Of a stretch of DNA of 64,000 bases, positions 32,521-43,585 are shown one piece after another. The stretch is taken from contig CM059576.1 in the NCBI GenBank assembly GCA_030386875.1, forward strand, positions 10,631,058 to 10,695,057. The letters are read 5' to 3'. Source of the stretch: Morinoia aosen. Lineage: Eukaryota > Arthropoda > Malacostraca > Amphipoda > Talitridae. The stretch's first letter is position 1. The number at the start of each line of letters is the position of its first letter. The position numbers and the translations under genes are program-made. Under the pieces are notes generated by a model. It was not told the DNA's origin. It did not search any database and saw only the letters and a list, made by a program, of their open reading frames with translations.

Positions 32521-34328
32521 AAATGCCCTTTTACATTGACGGTGTCTTCGCGCTCCACACCGTCGCTCCATCCCTCGAGTCAAATAAGCTCCGCCCACAG
32601 CAGAGCAAAATGACCCTTATTGCTACGCTCACGGTGAGGAGCGGCGGCATTCTGCATGCTAAATATTGGCGGTGTGCACTGCCAGTCGACAGCGTTCAGT
32701 TGCTCTTGAGACCATAGAGAGCATGTGTAGTCATGGCTTACATATTATGGAGCAAAGAAGAAATTGAAACTCCTATAGAAAAATGTAAAGAATTTCCATG
32801 TTTATGGAACGTTAAGCTCGCGGGGGATAAAAACAGAGTGTCCAAAGAAGATGCTTTCAAAAGTATGGTATCTCACTTCCCAAATTATAATATTTCAATG
32901 GTTAGAATAAAAATTCAAACACTGAGAGGCCAAGATAGAAAACAGCTCTCACTATTCAAAAAATCGAAAAAAACATATTCAGCGTGTGTGAACGTAAAGT
33001 TAATTACAGTGCAATTAAAATTATACAGTGTGCATTGCTCTCAGGAAAAGTACTTCAAGTAGACGAAAAACATTCGGCAGGTGTCATTAGAAGATTATTG
33101 AAATTAAAGGAGAAGTAAAAAAGCACAACTACAAATTAGTGATTGGTATTCATTTTCTTTCTATTTTCAGTGTTTTTTTAGGTAATTGGGTAGTAATGAA
33201 GTTTTTTAGAATATTAGCTTTTTACTTCTGCAAAATGTTCTGTAAATACTCTGCAAATTGTTCTGCCAAGTATTCTGCCAGTATTGCAAGAGCAATACTG
33301 ACGATCAAGGCTCCAACTGAAAATGTTCAGATGAACCTAGATTGAACATGAAAAATATCCAGATTCGTTAAAAATAAACGTAGAAGTGTAGTTTTAATAA
33401 GAAAAAAGTAAAAGTTAACATTCGTCAGTAGAAACAATGACGGTAATGCTGATTTTATTCCTGCATTTCCTCCTAACTCTTTTTTGCAGCGCAAATTTCA
33501 ATATTAAGGTTACTTTTCTGTTGTCCAAAGCGCTTTTCATAACGCTGGTGACGTACTCTGTTGATGACATCTCGTACCAATTTCGGTTTAAGCTTCCAAC
33601 CGTGACAGGTTTTTCATTCCTTCCATTAACCATTCTTCTTTGAAAGACTGCGTATACCTCTTTTTAGACATCATTTTTGGAGGGCTAGACACTTTGAATA
33701 CTAGTGCGGCAATAATATGAAAATTTGAATGTCTAAAAAAATTAATTTTCAGGCATTCATTTACAGGAATGCACGACCAGCTTTACGATCAAAATGAGTG
33801 TCATCTCACTGCAACGTGCCAAGCAAATCGAAGCAACACGAGTGGAGCGCCGGCTATCCCTGGCTTGGCCGGGCTTGCAAGTTCGTAATTTAGGATACTC
33901 GTTCGTTTCGCGTTTTTAAGGTCGAGAATCAGATTGAACACGTTCTACCCCATCCGATAGGCGTGGTTTTGAATCAGATATTCATTTGCAAACGGTGTTG
34001 AAACAATAATTCTTAACTGCATCATTAATTTACTTCAGTTAATGATGAATTTACTGTCTTGACTTAATTAAAAAAAATGTTTAGCAATAGATCAAAAATT
34101 AAACCTAGCAACCCAGGAGGGATCGAAAAAAATAAGATCTCGGTGGACAAACCCAGGCGGGGGAGCCCTGCGTGACGATTGCTGTCTCTCGGGAAGGAGC
34201 GTTGTATTGAGCGGCAATGGAAAAGCAAGTCGGTGTGCACTGACGCTCAATCTTCTCGTGGGCGGAGCTATTGCAAGTTCACTGTCGCTCCACACCATCG
34301 CTCCACACCGCTAGTGTAAAATGAGCTT
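32521..34328 (+). mobile_element. DNA transposon with MADF ORF inside the BEL LTR (PIF/Harbinger-like)
   Basis: Absence of this 1.8-kb block from the right LTR defines it as an insertion. The ends are TAAATGCCCTTTTACA and, reverse complemented, TAAAGCTCATTTTACA. TAA/TTA at the junctions would fit a 3-bp TWA target. Subterminal GCTCCACACC-GTCGCTCC-type repeats occur near both ends (32550-32580 and 34285-34312). A MADF-type ORF is present but no DDE transposase. MADF/Myb proteins are the usual second gene of PIF/Harbinger elements, so I favour that superfamily. Confidence 0.6.
32733..33062 (+). CDS. MADF (Myb/SANT-like) domain protein of the transposon
   Basis: The ATG at 32733 starts a 109-codon ORF. 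Residues about 6-75 fit a MADF domain: EETPIE-K-KEFPCLWNVKL, then KNRVSKEDAFKSMVSHFP, then RIKIQTLRGQDRKQLSLFKKSKKTYSA. MADF domains bind DNA through a SANT-like three-helix fold; in PIF/Harbinger elements such a protein helps import the transposase and bind the ends. The last about 30 residues have no matching pattern and may be read-through after an exon end (a donor-like GTAAAG follows ACG near 32995). The ORF lies on the same strand as the host LTR. Confidence 0.65.
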   Translation: MAYILWSKEEIETPIEKCKEFPCLWNVKLAGDKNRVSKEDAFKSMVSHFPNYNISMVRIKIQTLRGQDRKQLSLFKKSKKTYSACVNVKLITVQLKLYSVHCSQEKYFK

Positions 34329-34825
34329 TAGGCTGCTGTCGAGTCAATAAACTTAAGAGGCAATAAAACGAATAATAAACGAATAACAGAGCAATGGTGG
34401 GGGTTCCTCACAACTTCGGTGGCAAGCGTATTTCCTCACTACTAAAAATGCGCTTGCACTTTCCTGCCGAGTTCGAAGCCAATGCAACGGATTCGGAGGA
34501 GAGCCGATGTGTGCCGCCTTCCCCGAGGACACGTCATACGACCTCTAACCTTGGCCACGAGTGCACGCAACTTTGTGCCTCGCGGGTCACCGGTTAACCT
34601 CCCCGCTTCTTGGAACCTTGCGTTCTTGGACAGCCGGCCTCATTGAAGAATTTGTTCATCTGAACAAATAAATTTTCGAAAGGTGAGAACCCTTTCCGCC
34701 ATGCTCTGATTGTTCCTAATTATTGGTGTTACCGTCCCTTTCTGGGTTTCTGGTATTTGTGTGATTTAGTGCCCCACCCTTTGGGGACTTTGTAGCCTCT
34801 TAGTTAGTAGCCGGGAGGCATCACA

Positions 34826-35784
34826 CAAATTCATTCGAAAATTTATTTATGAACATTAATTATTTCAAGTTTTCGAAAGCCTCAGTTTCGTTTATGTATT
34901 TTTTGGGTTATTGAGGGAGCGCGTGGGTTCAAACGAAAATATTTTGTGCTTTTTCGGAACCATTTTGTGCTTCTTCGAGGATATTGCTTTTCGTTTTTTT
35001 GAAGGTGTTTCCGTTACGAAACATCCTTTCAGAAAAAAGAGCCTAAGGCCCCTTACAGTGCAAACCTCTGTAAGCCTAGCTGCTTGCAGCGCGGTTGTCC
35101 TACAATACGACTGCACCGGCTCGAACCCTGTACCATCTTACTTGATGGAAGAGCTTGTCTTCAACCAAACCTATTAAGTTTAGTTCCTATCCTTCTTTCT
35201 CTTTCTTAAAAAGAATTCCTTTGTTTTGAAAAAAATGGGAGAAATTTTTGTAAAAATTATTCTGTTTCCTTTCTTCTTTGTATGTATGTAACAATGTGCC
35301 GCTGTCCATAGTGGCGGGGAAGGAAAGCTGTCTCATTAGTTTTAAGCAGAGTGATACCGTGTGTTGTTAGTAGAGTTTCCCTAATTCTCTTGCTTGTGGA
35401 ACCTCGTAATTGCAAGGTTTCCTAGCCTTCGTTGAATCTCTTCTAACCTTTGTTAGGTTCACTCTAAATGAAAATATCAAAAGAAAATTCTTAAAGATTT
35501 TCTTAACATAAAAATTAAAATTAAAATTAAAATTAAATGATTTAAACGTGGTCTTGGGGGGGCCATAATATTTCTGTGGATTTCTATATGCATTAAATAA
35601 TTTTCTATACTATATGAAGGGATGTAACTTGTCCACTCTAGGGTGCAGACGTTAAACACATAATTAATTTTATCTTTTCCGTTTAAGCCACAAAATAAAA
35701 CTTGATTATGGAATGGGAAAAAAGTACTGCCTTTCCCTTGAACATTAGGTTGCGCGGCATTAAGTGTAGTATTACGCTATTAAA
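34826..35784 (+). other. BEL leader region
   Basis: About 960 bp between LTR and gag. I see no clear tRNA primer-binding site starting with TGG right after the LTR. Short frames on both strands look random. Confidence 0.5.
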
Positions 35785-36939
35785 ATGAAAACTCAGTCTC
35801 CTGACTGTGAGAATGCCTTCCTAGTTGAAGCAGTCCTTCAGTTGAATGGACTTCTCCAATCTTATAGATTGCTGTCCTCTACTATTCCTGTGGATGCAGG
35901 TGAAGTTGCAGAAGGTGAACTGGAGAAGAGAGCTGAGTATGAGGTTCAGGTGATTGAGTTAATAATTAAACTAAAAAGTCAGATTTCTCAGTTTCCGGTG
36001 CTTAATTTTAGTGATATCTCTGCACCAGCAGAAGCTAAATCTTTCTCTTCTAATGTTCCATTGAACATCTCTAGGGCACCTCAGTTGATACTGAAAAAAT
36101 TCAGTGACAATGAGGGAGGCCACTTTAACTTCCTTCCCTTTCAAGAATCTTTTTCTAATGCCCTTCAGGCCTACCCTAATATGAGTGAACAGCAAAAGTT
36201 CATCTTTTTAAAAAAACATTTGCAAGGGAGAGCTCTCAGCTTGATAGAGGGACTCCCTAATGAAGAATTAAGCTTTCAGTCTGCATGGACATTGCTTGAA
36301 CAAGATTTCCTTAATGTAGATAAGTTGATTTCCTTAGCTCTTGATGAGGTTTTCAGCTGCCCTTGTGTTCAAACTCTAGCTGAAATAAGTTCTTTTCTCT
36401 CCAAGGTTAAATTTCGCCTTCTTGAGCTTTCCAAATTAGGTTTGGATTTCTCTGGAAAGAAGCCGGGAAACCTGCATTTCTCTGCTGTAATTAGGACTAA
36501 ACTTCCTGAATTCTTTTTGTTAAAACTCCTTCGCTATTCTAAGGCGAGTTTCTTTTCTTTGGAAGTATTGGAGAATGGCCACAAAGTGCTTTCTCTCCTT
36601 GAAACCAAAAGTAAACCTAAGCCGCTTCATGTAGTCAGAAATAAGGAAATGCAAGTGGTGACCAAAACTGATGTTAGAGACAAAACGCAACATTTTCCTG
36701 TATCAAATATATCACCTGCTACTAAGGTATGTCGCTTCTGTAACCAATCCAACCATGCTTCCTTTTCCTGCAAAAAATTTGATACGCACGAAAAACGTGC
36801 TAAGCAGGCGTGCGAGTTGAAGCTGTGCACTATATGTACGAGTAGCAAACATTTATCTAGCGTGTGTCCGTCCAAAGTTAAAGGTCTCCCATTTTTGTGT
36901 TCTTTGTGTAAGGCCAACACGCATGTTAGCCCTTTGTGA
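35785..36939 (+). pseudogene. BEL/Pao gag (DUF1759 type)
   Basis: The ATG at 35785 opens a 384-codon frame. The centre has LILKKFSDNEGGHFNFLPFQ and KFIFLKKHLQGRALSLIEGLP, which match the capsid-like DUF1759 gag of BEL/Pao elements. The C-terminal part has zinc knuckles C-x2-C-x4-H-x4-C at CRFCNQSNHASFSC and CTICTSSKHLSSVC, and a third CSLCKANTH whose final Cys position is a TGA stop (36937-36939). The frame then continues, so this stop is a point mutation inside one gag-pol frame. Gag packages the element RNA in the cytoplasm. Confidence 0.8.
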
Positions 36940-37236
36940 CCTAAATTTGTAAATACTTCTGTGTTTCATGCTAATCCTACTGGACAGTTAAAGGCACGTC
37001 TTAGGATGTGCCCTCTCGTAGCTCTTACCACCAAATATGGTGGTGTTACTAAACGCATCAATTATTTATTAGATACGGGCAGTCAAACGTCTTTAGTTGA
37101 CTTGGATTCTCTTACTCAAAGTTATTCTGATGTAGATTTGCAAAAGCAAGTTATTATTACTGTAGGAGCTTCTGTTCCTTTAATAGGAAAGCACCTTAGC
37201 ATTGAACTCGTGCTTCCGGACAGTGAGAAGCATTAG
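36940..37236 (+). pseudogene. BEL/Pao aspartic peptidase (DUF1758 type)
   Basis: In frame with gag after the TGA. LLDTGSQTSLVD (near 37065) is the DTG active site of the BEL/Pao peptidase, followed by a beta-strand-rich stretch IITVGASVPLIGKH. A TAG at 37234-37236 ends it; beyond that the reading continues in another frame, so a second lesion lies between 37236 and 37380. Confidence 0.7.
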
Positions 37237-37379
37237 CTTGATGTTTTTGCCATGAAAAGTTTAAATTTGCAGATGGGGATGAAAGATTTGAAAGCTAGAC
37301 AAGAAACTTTAAAGACAAATTACCTATCTCAACTTCTAATCCGGAAGTAATTAATGATAGCATCCAAGTTCAAGGAATT

Positions 37380-39074
37380 TTGGGTGTTGATGCCCTGCAA
37401 GCATTTGAAGTACTTGAATTGCAAAATGTTAATAACTATAAAGTTATGCGAGTTTCCAATTGGTTTCTTCCTTTTGGAGATTTAAAATGTTATAATTCTT
37501 CACTCAATTCTCTTGTTGCTTCTAAACCTGAGAAGCTGGATAATAATCTTAAAACTTCCTTTAAAAAGAATGTTAACGTTAAAACTGTTAAACCCTTTAA
37601 ATCGGCTTTGGCTCTTGACGACAAGACTAAACCGAACCCAAAAAAGAAAGTTGCTAAATGTAAGCTGGACGAAAACAGTTTCAGTAAAACTATAACTAAT
37701 TTCTTTGATACCCCAAAAGTGTGTGCCTCCATATTGGACGTTTCTGACGAGTGCAAAATTCAGACTGGACTTGATCGACTCCTTGACTTAGAGTTGATGG
37801 GTATTCCTGCTAAAGAGGAGGAAAATGATCGAGAATTGGAAAGGTTTAAAAACAGCGTTAAATTTGACCAGGGTAGGTATTCGATCCAGTTACCCTGGAA
37901 TCGCCAACTTTTGGCTAAAGTACCAAATAATTTGGTTTTGGCAAGATATCTTGCTCGTAAAGTAGCGAATGACAATGCCCAAAAGGAGATCGAAACTGAT
38001 TACAATAACGTCTTCCTTGAGCAGCTTAAATTAGGCATTATTGAGCCTATTTCTGTCAAAAGGATAGATGTGCATGCGAACAAATGGATCCCGCATAGAC
38101 CTGTTGTTCGTGCTCATGTTGAAACCTCCAAAATCCAACCCGTATTCAATTGCTCTTTGAAAGTCGGTAATTTACCCAATCTGAATGAAGCCTTTTATGT
38201 GGGTCCTAATCTGTTAAACAATTTGTTAGGACTTTTGGTCTATTTCCGAGCAAATTCAGTAGTTGTACTTTCCGATATCTTTAAGGCTTTTTTACAGGTA
38301 AAACTTGCCTGTGGTTTTGACCGTAATCAATTTAGCTTTATTCTTTATAAAGACAGTAAATTCTTATATTACAGATATACTACTCTTTTGTTTGGATTTG
38401 TTGCTTCACCTTACATCTTTAATTATCTGCTCAAATTGCACGCTCAAACGATTACAGATTTGACGATTAGAAACGTTATGGCTAACAAGCTGTACGTCGA
38501 TAATTTAGTGTTTGCAACCGAGAATCCTGAACTAGCGCTTAGAACCTTTCGAAGCGCAAATAGTGCATTTGAGGAGAGTGAGTTTCCATTGTGCAAATGG
38601 AAATCCAATAATTCTGATCTTCTTTCCCCAATTGACCCAGAACTTTTGAGTGCAGAAGTACACTCTAGAGTCCTGGGTTATGACTATATTACTTCTACTG
38701 ATCTTCTTTCTCTGTCTGTAAAAAAGTTGGACTCTTCGTGTAAAACACGAAGAAAAATTTTGTCTGAAGTAGCTTTTGTTTATGACCCTTTGGGGATTTT
38801 GTTGCCTGTTACCGTGCGAGGTAAGCTTATTTTAAGAAAATTGACGCCTTTAAGACTGGGTTGGGATCAGAATGTACCGGAAGATTTACGTAAGGAATGG
38901 GAGAGCTATTGTCTGGAGTTTTCGGAGTTAAAGGATTTTGAGTTTCCTAGGATGACTTTGGCAGAGACTAAAATTACTCAACTTGTTGTAGTCTGTGATA
39001 CTAGTGCTAACGCACTAGTATCATATCTCATTCTAGCCATTTATTTATGGCGCCCAAGAGGAACTCTTCTCTAA
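37380..39074 (+). pseudogene. BEL/Pao reverse transcriptase and start of RNase H
   Basis: The 564-codon frame begins after a frameshift (see 37236) with LGVDALQAFEVLE, the end of the peptidase region. Pao RT motifs follow: PHRPVVRAHVETSKIQPVFN, VVVLSDIFKAFLQVKL (first catalytic Asp), TTLLFGFVASPYIFN, and LYVDNLVF, where the second catalytic pair is DN instead of the usual DD. Some Pao families are written with YVDN, so I do not treat this as proof of death. ILSEVAFVYDPLGILLPVTV is the typical Pao connection motif. At about 39016-39040 (VVVCDTSANAL) RNase H begins and the frame breaks. Confidence 0.8.
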
Positions 39075-39123
39075 AGTTGAAGTTTCACCTTCTCGTCAGC
39101 GAACTCTTCCTTCCCTTGAGCTC

Positions 39124-39780
39124 TTGGCAGTGTTTCTCGCCTATCAGTGTCTAGTATCTCTTCTGAGTGATGTGAACTTTCCCTTTAAAGTATCGGCTGT
39201 AACCTTTCTAACTCATTCTCAAGTAACCCTGGCTTGGCTCTTAAGTGGTAAATCTCCGCGTAAGAATATATTTGTAAGCAATAGATTGAAAGATATAGAA
39301 GGTATGCTCAAGCAACTTGAATGTAAGATTTTAGCTGCCTGCAACTATGAGTATGTGCCCACAATGTTTAATGTAGATGATCAGCTTACTCGTGGTTCGA
39401 AGGTGTCTAAATTTCTAGAGTGCAAACCCTTGTGGTTGGAAGGTCCTTCTTGGATAAGAAACAGTAGAGATAAGTGGCCAAAAGGTCACTTAGGTTGCAT
39501 TCCTCAGCAATTTATTTCTGACACATGTGTTGCCGTTAATGTCGCTACCCCTGGCGAAGCTGCGATTGTGGAGCTTGAGCGTTTTTCCTCCTACCCCAAA
39601 CTGTTAGGTGTGGTAGAGAAGGTATTTAGGGCTGTAGCAATCTGGAAGCGCGCAGATCCGGGAGAGGCCAAGACGCGAGCATTTATTTCTCTATCTAATT
39701 TCCGCTATGCAAGGAGAGCATTTTGCCAGCAAGATAGAGGCCTTGAAAAACAAGGATCCTTGTCCGCCTTTGCTTGTTAG
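39124..39780 (+). pseudogene. BEL/Pao RNase H and linker to integrase
   Basis: In another frame than the RT. It includes TFLTHSQVTLAWLLSGKSPRKNIFVSNRL, NYEYVPTMFNVDDQLTRGS and FLECKPLWLEGPSWI, which are typical of the Pao RNase H-to-integrase linker (S-x-x-A-W-L, VPT-x-x-N-x-x-D-x-x-TRG, and W-x-GP-x-WL). The frame ends at 39780 where the integrase zinc-finger frame takes over, a further frameshift. Confidence 0.7.
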
Positions 39781-40261
39781 ATCTTTCAACTTGTTTCTTG
39801 ACTCACAATTTAATTAGATCTAGTAGCCGTATTATTCAAGCAGAGGAATTAGCCTGCAATACTAGAAACCCAATTTTGTTGTCCAGTTCTTCTCATCTGA
39901 CCTATCTTCTAATCTTGCAAACTCATAAATCTCTTAATCATCTAGGTATAGAATCAATCGTGCAAAAACTAAAGTTAGATGGTTATTTGATACCTCGCTG
40001 TAAGCGTACAGTTCGCCGCATCCTATCAAAGTGCAAAGTTTGCAAGCGCGTGAACGCCAAAGCTTTTTCTTATCCCGACCCGCCTGCCTTGCCGGACAGT
40101 CGGACTAATTTTGTACGACCTTTCGCTACAACAGGAATGGACTTTTCAGCTCATTTCTGGGTATTAGATCCCTTAGGTCAAAAGCAAAAGGTGTATTTAT
40201 TATTGTTTATATGTTTCCAAACTCGAGCCATTCATATAGAACTTCTTCCTAACATGACGCT
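39774..40261 (+). pseudogene. BEL/Pao integrase, N-terminal half
   Basis: Contains an H-x4-H ... C-x2-C zinc motif (HKSLNHLG ... KCKVCKRVNAK) and the start of the catalytic core with TTGMDFSAHF, the first Asp of the D,D,E triad, then QTRAIHIELLPNMT. The open frame runs on to 40325, but from 40262 the sequence is the inserted element, so the true integrase part stops there. Confidence 0.75.
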
Positions 40262-41169
40262 TGTACAAAATTCTGGTGAGGAAAGTAAATGGTCCCGATC
40301 ATCCACTTTTCTGGCTGGCGAGTGAGCCGCACGGAAGATAAAGTAGAGCCTTGGCTGGGCCTTAGACAGCAGTTCGCCATCATACTCTGCCACCATTACT
40401 AATCGTTGCCCGAGCTCTCCTGCACCTCAAGGAGGCCTACGTTGCACGCTCAACTCCACCGCTACCGCCACGGTCATTGGAGTCCCAGCCTCGAGAGGTG
40501 GTAAGGAGTGGTTCCCATACCTGGGGGCTCAACGTCACTCTTCGCGGCTCTCGCTTCTGATGCTGCGGCGCCGTGTTGTGACACGAGGTAAGGCTCAGCC
40601 TGACGTTTCACTCGCCCCTCGCTCACCTCCAGTAATAAGTGGATGATCCCATAGGACCGAACCGTTTTGTCTAAACTTTCCCACCAGGTTTTTTGTGCCG
40701 TAGGTTTTTTCTAGCAATATATTCTTATTCTCATTCTAATTATATGAATTTATTCTCATGCTCATTCTAATTCTAGCAATTTATTCTCATGCTCATTCTC
40801 ATTCTAGCAATTTATTCTCATGCTCATTCTCATTCTAGCAATTTATTCTCATGCTCATTCTCATTCTAGCAATTTATTCTCATGCTCATTCTCATTCTAG
40901 CAATTTATTCTCATGCTCATTCTCATTCTAACAATTTATTCTAGCATTAATTTTAACTTCTCCTGCCCTGTGTGCAGGTGCCTGTGTGAGGTCCCGGCAC
41001 GGACGAAGAGAGCGGAATCTGTTGTTAATTTTCAATAAAGAAAATAATGCGAATTTGAAAAGGGAAAACTTTCCTTTTAACTTGAATATTTGTTTCCTTC
41101 AGCCTATAAACCGAAGGTGGAAAGTAAAATTTAAACTTAATTATCAAACAAATCCTTCAGATTTTTGTA
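40262..41169. mobile_element. 0.9-kb insertion in the BEL integrase
   Basis: Protein order shows that the integrase is interrupted after ELLPNMT and resumes at LEEFCFAFIRF. The ends are TGTACAAAATTCTG and, reverse complemented, TATACAAAAATCTG, short inverted repeats. The flanks TGACGCTTG and TAACGCTGG match at 7 of 9 positions, an aged 8-9 bp target duplication. Inside are GC-rich non-coding sequence and a 31-bp minisatellite. Class uncertain; DNA transposon favoured. Confidence 0.6.
40706..40945 (+). repeat. 31-bp minisatellite
   Basis: About seven copies of ATTCTAGCAATTTATTCTCA...TGCTCATTCTC, the central ones almost identical. Confidence 0.85.
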
Positions 41170-42230
41170 TAACGCTGGAGGAATTCTGTTTTGCCTTTAT
41201 TCGCTTCACGAATGAGAAAGGTATACCTAACACTGTTTATTCAGATAATGCTAAAACTTCCTTAGCCGCTTCTGACCTATTGTCAGAGGTCTTGACTTCA
41301 TCTTTGTATGAAGAACGCTTTCGAACCTTTAACGTAAAATTCAAAACTATCCCGATCTATAGTCCTCAATTTGGTGCGATCTGGGAACGTTTATTTAAAT
41401 CTATAAAGGAAAGTTTGTATAAGCTCTTTGGCCGGAGCACCTATTCGTATTCTTCATTCTTGACCGCTATATCTGATATCGCTCTAAACCTTAATCGACG
41501 TCCTCACTCCTACACCGAGACGGGGGACACCATCTTGCCTATCATGCCTATCCAATTTCTTCAATTGTATCCTACAGCTAATTCTTTAATTCTGTCCGAC
41601 GAGGTTCCTGACTCGCAAACCGAAGGCGCCAAGCAAAGAGAGAGTTTGCTCTCCGCGCTTGAAAGGCGCAATGTAATGGTGGCCAAGTTCAGGGAACTCT
41701 GGTACTCGCAATATTTAATTAGTCTAAGAGGTCCATACCCTCTTGAATCTTTACCACGCAACAATAAATCTCTATCAGTGGGCCAGGTTGTCTTATTGAG
41801 GCATCCTATCAAACCTAGGCCGTTTTGGACTTTGGTCCGCATCATCGCGCTGTTAGCTGGCCGCGATGGTAAGGTCCGAGTTGTTAGAATCATTAAGGCT
41901 GATAACTCTGAGTCTGCCGTCAAGATTTCCCTACTTTATGCCCTGGCGTTAGCTGCTTTAGATACTGCTTCAGAGGAGGGGTGGGAAAATGCAGAAGGAA
42001 GCTCTGGTGAGGAGTTGCATCCTTACTTTGAAGCTCCTGAGAGTCCCATTCCTAATGAGGGTTGTTCTCTATCTATCGAACACCCAGGAAATCAACAATC
42101 TTCTTCTGAAAACGATTCTTCGGCATCTTCCGAAGAATTTGAAACAGAGGCAGCTGCCCGTCCTACACGGCAAGCAGCTCGCCAGCAACGTAGCAAACTT
42201 GCTGACTTAATTAGGAGAGGTCATCTATGA
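41170..42230 (+). pseudogene. BEL/Pao integrase, C-terminal half
   Basis: Resumes with EEFCFAFIRFTNEKGIPNT and VYSDNAKT (second Asp), then SPQFGAIWERLFKSIKESL (Glu of the triad). Further on, HRNNKSLSVGQVVLLRHP-like and PRPFWTLVRIIALLAGRDGKVRVVRI match the C-terminal DUF5641-type domain of BEL/Pao. The protein ends with an acidic Ser/Glu-rich tail and a stop at 42228-42230. The upstream frame back to 40986 belongs to the insertion. With the N-terminal half it would insert cDNA into the genome. Confidence 0.75.
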
Positions 42231-42403
42231 TTTACTTTCCTTTTTTGTCTTATTATATTAAATGTATGCGCATAAATAATGTGATAGTACTTACCATATT
42301 TCCTTTGGAAAGTATTATGAATGTAATAAAATGTTTTGTGTATTAATATCTATGTAATGGAACTTTCAAAATGAAAACTCCGTTTTTTCGTTTGCCGGGA
42401 TTG

Positions 42404-42969
42404 TGTGGAAATTTTTACCGTTGCTCTAAGCCGAGATCCTCTGCGGGCTTAGTAAGGCGTTATTAACGGCCTTCCGCAGTAAGGGGTCTTAGGCTGCTGT
42501 CAAGTCAATAAACTTAAGAGGCTATAAAACGAATAACAGAGCGATGTTGGGGGTTCCTCACAACTTCGGTGGCAAGCGTATTTCCTCACTACTAAAAACG
42601 CGCTTGCACTTTTTCCGAGTTCTAAGTCAATGCAACGGATTCGGAAGAAAGCCGATGTGCGCAGTCTACCACGCTGCCACGTCAGACGACTTCTGACCTT
42701 GGCCACGAGTGCACGCAACTTAGGGCCTCGCGGGTCACCGGTTAACTTCCCCGCTTCTTGGAACTTTGCGTTCTTGGACAGCCGGCCTCATTAAAGAATG
42801 TGTTCATCTGATCAAATAAATTTTCGAAAGGTGAGACCCTTTTTTGCCATGCTCTGATTGTTCCTAATTAAAAGTGTTACCGTCCCTCTCTTGGGTTCTG
42901 GTATTTGTGTGATTGAGCGCCCCACCCTTTGGTGACTATGTAGCCTCTTAGTAGCCGGGAGGCATCACG
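42404..42969 (+). repeat. Right LTR of the BEL element
   Basis: Starts TGTGGAAATTTTTACC and ends GGCATCAC. It contains the uninterrupted AAGGGGTCTTAGGCTGC site that in the left LTR carries the MADF transposon. Confidence 0.8.
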
Positions 42970-43436
42970 GTTACTTATGAAAAATCGCATATAAAAAAGG
43001 AAAGTTAGAAAAATTGAAGCATTACTTCGTTAAAATGTTACAACGATTCCAAAACTGTCTATGGTTTTGTTCTAGCATAAAATCTCGTTGACTTTTATTT
43101 TTTTGAATTATCCAAGAAAATTTTCCGAAATACATTTTCCATTTTCATCAAAAAATTGGCAAAATCGAAAAAGTAACAGTTGCAAATTGTGTTTCTTTTC
43201 AAAAATTACTTATACTGGGCAAATTATAGAACAATCGGTCCACAACTGAAAAATCGCCGGGTTGACCTTGGTGATCACCTTAAAGTTTTACCTCAGTTCC
43301 TATAATTCTTTTCTTTAGTCCCCAAACTTTTTTAAATCCCCCTTTATAATTCAGACTCTGCCTCAATTTCAGAATCCTCAATTTCCCCAACAACGTCCCT
43401 TTTTCCCTCTCCCTCACATTCTGCTCACCCTCACAG
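42970..43436. other. Flank with R2 repeat, then pyrimidine-rich intron end
   Basis: 43005-43090 is another R2 copy (CAAAACTGTCTATGGTTTTG). From 43370 the sequence becomes pyrimidine-rich and ends in CCCTCACAG, a good splice acceptor for the exon that follows. Confidence 0.5.
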
Positions 43437-43585
43437 ATGTTCTGCTCTACACGCTGCCCTCAGCGCCTCAGCGCTGCCCACACGCAGTGGGCGGTGATAG
43501 AGAGAGACGCACAAGACGATATCGTCAACTTCGCCCTTTTGGACCTCGTCAGAGCAGTGGAGAGCTTCGTGGCCGCCGTCAGAAG
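43437..43585 (+). CDS. Probable internal exon of the PPP1R21-like gene
   Basis: A GC-rich block between a strong acceptor (CCCTCACAG|ATG) and a donor (CAGAAG|GTGACT). One frame stays open: AHTQWAVIERDAQDD and IVNFALLDLVRAVESFVAAV, a helix-rich sequence that fits the central helical part of PPP1R21, though identity there is too weak to align by eye. The exon is 149 bp and its phase does not join directly to the next exon I propose, so another exon may lie in between or the border may be off. Product would be part of the FERRY-complex scaffold protein. Confidence 0.4.

Larger units (their letters stand above)
32436..34825 (+). repeat. Left LTR of the BEL element, interrupted
   Basis: LTR sequence covers 32436-32520 and about 34329-34825 and matches 42404-42969 (shared CCGTTGCTCTAAGCCGAGAT and CCGGGAGGCATCAC). 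It ends CATCACA. An AATAAA precedes a splice-donor-like GAAAGGTGAGA near 34680. The middle is a DNA transposon. Confidence 0.8.
32436..42969 (+). mobile_element. BEL/Pao LTR retrotransposon with two nested insertions
   Basis: Two LTRs (32436-34825 with an insertion, and 42404-42969) flank a gag-peptidase-RT-RNase H-integrase order typical of BEL/Pao. By eye the LTRs are roughly 90% identical, so the insertion is old. Stops and frameshifts break the coding region in at least four places. No matching target duplication is visible (AGAAG left, GTTAC right), and the LINE on the left does not resume on the right. Confidence 0.8.
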
